Shown: piece by piece, positions 62,910 through 64,000 of the stretch
Layout of the letters: the number at the start of each line of letters is the position of its first letter
How positions within the stretch are numbered: position 1 is the stretch's first letter
NCBI RefSeq assembly: GCF_001445575.1
Contig: NZ_CP013200.1
Coordinates: forward strand, 3,472,001 to 3,536,000
Direction of reading: 5' to 3'
DNA from: Arthrobacter alpinus
Lineage (GTDB): Bacteria > Actinomycetota > Actinomycetes > Actinomycetales > Micrococcaceae
Length of the DNA: 64,000 nucleotides
Made by a program: the position numbers and the translations under genes
The notes under the pieces: model-generated
What the model was told of the DNA's origin: nothing
Seen by the model: only the letters and a program-made list of their open reading frames with translations
Database searches by the model: none

Positions 62910-63221
62910 AACTGCGCCTAATCGTCCTTGTGCATACGGAACGATCGACCCTTGCGCTCACCGACAAGCTGAACCAATAATAAGGCGCGCCCTCAGAAAA
63001 TTATCTACTTGCAGGTGTAAACCGCTAAAACCCTACGCGGCAAAACTAGGAGCCAGCCTAGTCGGGGCTCCCCCAAATTTCCTCCTCATGAAATACAGGG
63101 CCTTCCACTTTCCCATACAAGGTTCCCGTGGAAGACAGGTTTGAGGGCTGCTTCATGGGCTGGCCAGTGCCGATCCGCTATCGATCGACAGTTTTTGTGT
63201 CCCCTAGCCACCCGTTGGCTG

Positions 63222-63503
63222 CTACCGGTTAGGCCAGAATTCTTTCGGTAGTGTCGTGGGTAGGAGCGGTTTCAGACTTTCCGGGGTGGGGCCACGGAGT
63301 GCGTGTTCCGCTGTATTTTCTTGGGAGTTGCAGTAGCTGATGTGCGCTGTGCCGGCAATTTCCCGCAGGGTAAAGATGCCGTCGAGGGCCGCCTTTTTCG
63401 ATTCGAACTCCGTGGAGACGGCGAGTATGTTTCTAAGGTCATCGACCAGTTTTGCCCGGTAGCGTCCGTTCGTCTCCTGATGCAGTTCGATTCTTCCAGT
63501 CAT
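63222..63503 (-). CDS. YegP-like (DUF1508) small protein, copy 2
   Basis: Identical in all 93 residues to the gene at 51068-51349, in the second duplication unit. The transposon lies downstream of it, so its own promoter region is intact. Confidence 0.8.
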   Translation of the reverse strand: MTGRIELHQETNGRYRAKLVDDLRNILAVSTEFESKKAALDGIFTLREIAGTAHISYCNSQENTAEHALRGPTPESLKPLLPTTLPKEFWPNR

Positions 63504-63930
63504 TTTTTCTCCTCTTTACTCGACGGCGATGTATGGGTTAATGCCCGGGCCCTTTGCTGACTCCATTTCCGAGCGAACTGACTCTGGTCTAGTTCTCGCC
63601 CGGACGGAAAGTTCCCTGGGTCTTTGGTCTGGGTGATCGATTCGACGCTGAGCCGTATCGGAACAGGTTTCCAGGCAGTGTCGCCTTGAAGCTTGCCGAC
63701 CACCGGGAGGTCACCGCTACTACAGACGGAGGATGATGACCGGTCACCCGATAACGAGTCGGGCCCCGACTGGTTCTCCTTCGTCTGGCATGATTGACCG
63801 GCTAAGACCTGCGCCGTCCCGACCTCGCGGGTGCCTAATGTGGCACGAACTAGGCCCGGGTGACCCAATTTTCCTGACGAAAGGACCGTTTCCACGGTTG
63901 CTCTGGGAATGAAGTCGCTTCCTAGTTGCC

Positions 63931-64000
63931 TCATAGCGGCACTTCCAGTTGGAATCCACACTGGCATTTGAGCCGGCGAGTTCGAAGCGAAACCCGGTCA
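63931..64000 (-). CDS. Cys-rich hypothetical protein, copy 2 (3' end only)
   Basis: The last 22 codons of the second copy of the gene at 51777-52238, ending in LKCQCGFQLEVPL. The rest is beyond the window. Confidence 0.6.
   Translation of the reverse strand, partial: DRVSLRTRRLKCQCGFQLEVPL

Larger units (their letters stand above)
53495..64000. repeat. Tandem duplication, unit 2, interrupted by the transposon
   Basis: This copy starts at 53495, is split after 53938 by the Tn3-family element, resumes at 62910 and leaves the window at 64000, which corresponds to base 51846 of unit 1. The remaining 1648 bases of the unit should lie just beyond the edge. Confidence 0.9.

Overview
The window is high-GC actinobacterial DNA. 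It contains a mycothiol-type enzyme remnant, an actinobacterial class-IV SAM riboswitch, DinB/mycothiol-transferase and GAF-ANTAR genes, and an EfeUOB system. The gene content and codon use look most like Arthrobacter or a near relative in the Micrococcaceae. This is inference from gene families; no 16S rRNA or other marker is present.

From 1 to about 43.9 kb the DNA looks like ordinary chromosome. It holds a YibE/F membrane protein, a GNAT gene with glyS, a beta-propeller lactonase, a PadR/HAAS pair (PadR frameshifted), an S4 protein, two hydrolases, an MFS pump and the metY-metX operon under a SAM-IV riboswitch. Then come tex, the ferrous-iron importer efeUOB behind an IdeR-like box, and a dicarboxylate transporter divergent from its DcuS/DcuR-like two-component system. 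At 27.6-38.3 kb lies a mucin-type glycan locus. A divergent operon (AgaS-like SIS protein, ROK kinase, tagatose-6-P-type kinase, tagatose-bisphosphate-type aldolase, DeoR regulator) faces an 1828-residue secreted, wall-anchored GH101 endo-alpha-N-acetylgalactosaminidase with two NPCBM domains. A frameshifted hutI, a LysE exporter, a FAD oxidase and several small enzymes follow.

From about 43.9 kb the DNA is accessory. There are gene remnants, a serine recombinase, a candidate defence pair (HNH nuclease-like protein plus PF10137-type TIR effector), a TPR/Sel1 protein and acetyltransferases. A tandem duplication with a 3178-bp unit starts at 50317. Its second copy is interrupted by a complete 8971-bp Tn3-family transposon (53939-62909) with 44-bp perfect terminal inverted repeats and a 5-bp target duplication. 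The passengers are a FtsX-type ABC exporter, a TetR regulator with a likely operator, an ABM-domain protein and a small membrane protein. The second duplication copy resumes after the transposon and runs off the right edge.

Four genes (padR, hutI, the GAF-ANTAR gene, tnpA) are each broken by the loss of one base in a homopolymer run. This pattern points to sequencing error at least as strongly as to real decay. Four dyad structures are very strong (24-bp, 25-bp, 22-bp and a two-copy imperfect family) and sit mostly between convergent genes.
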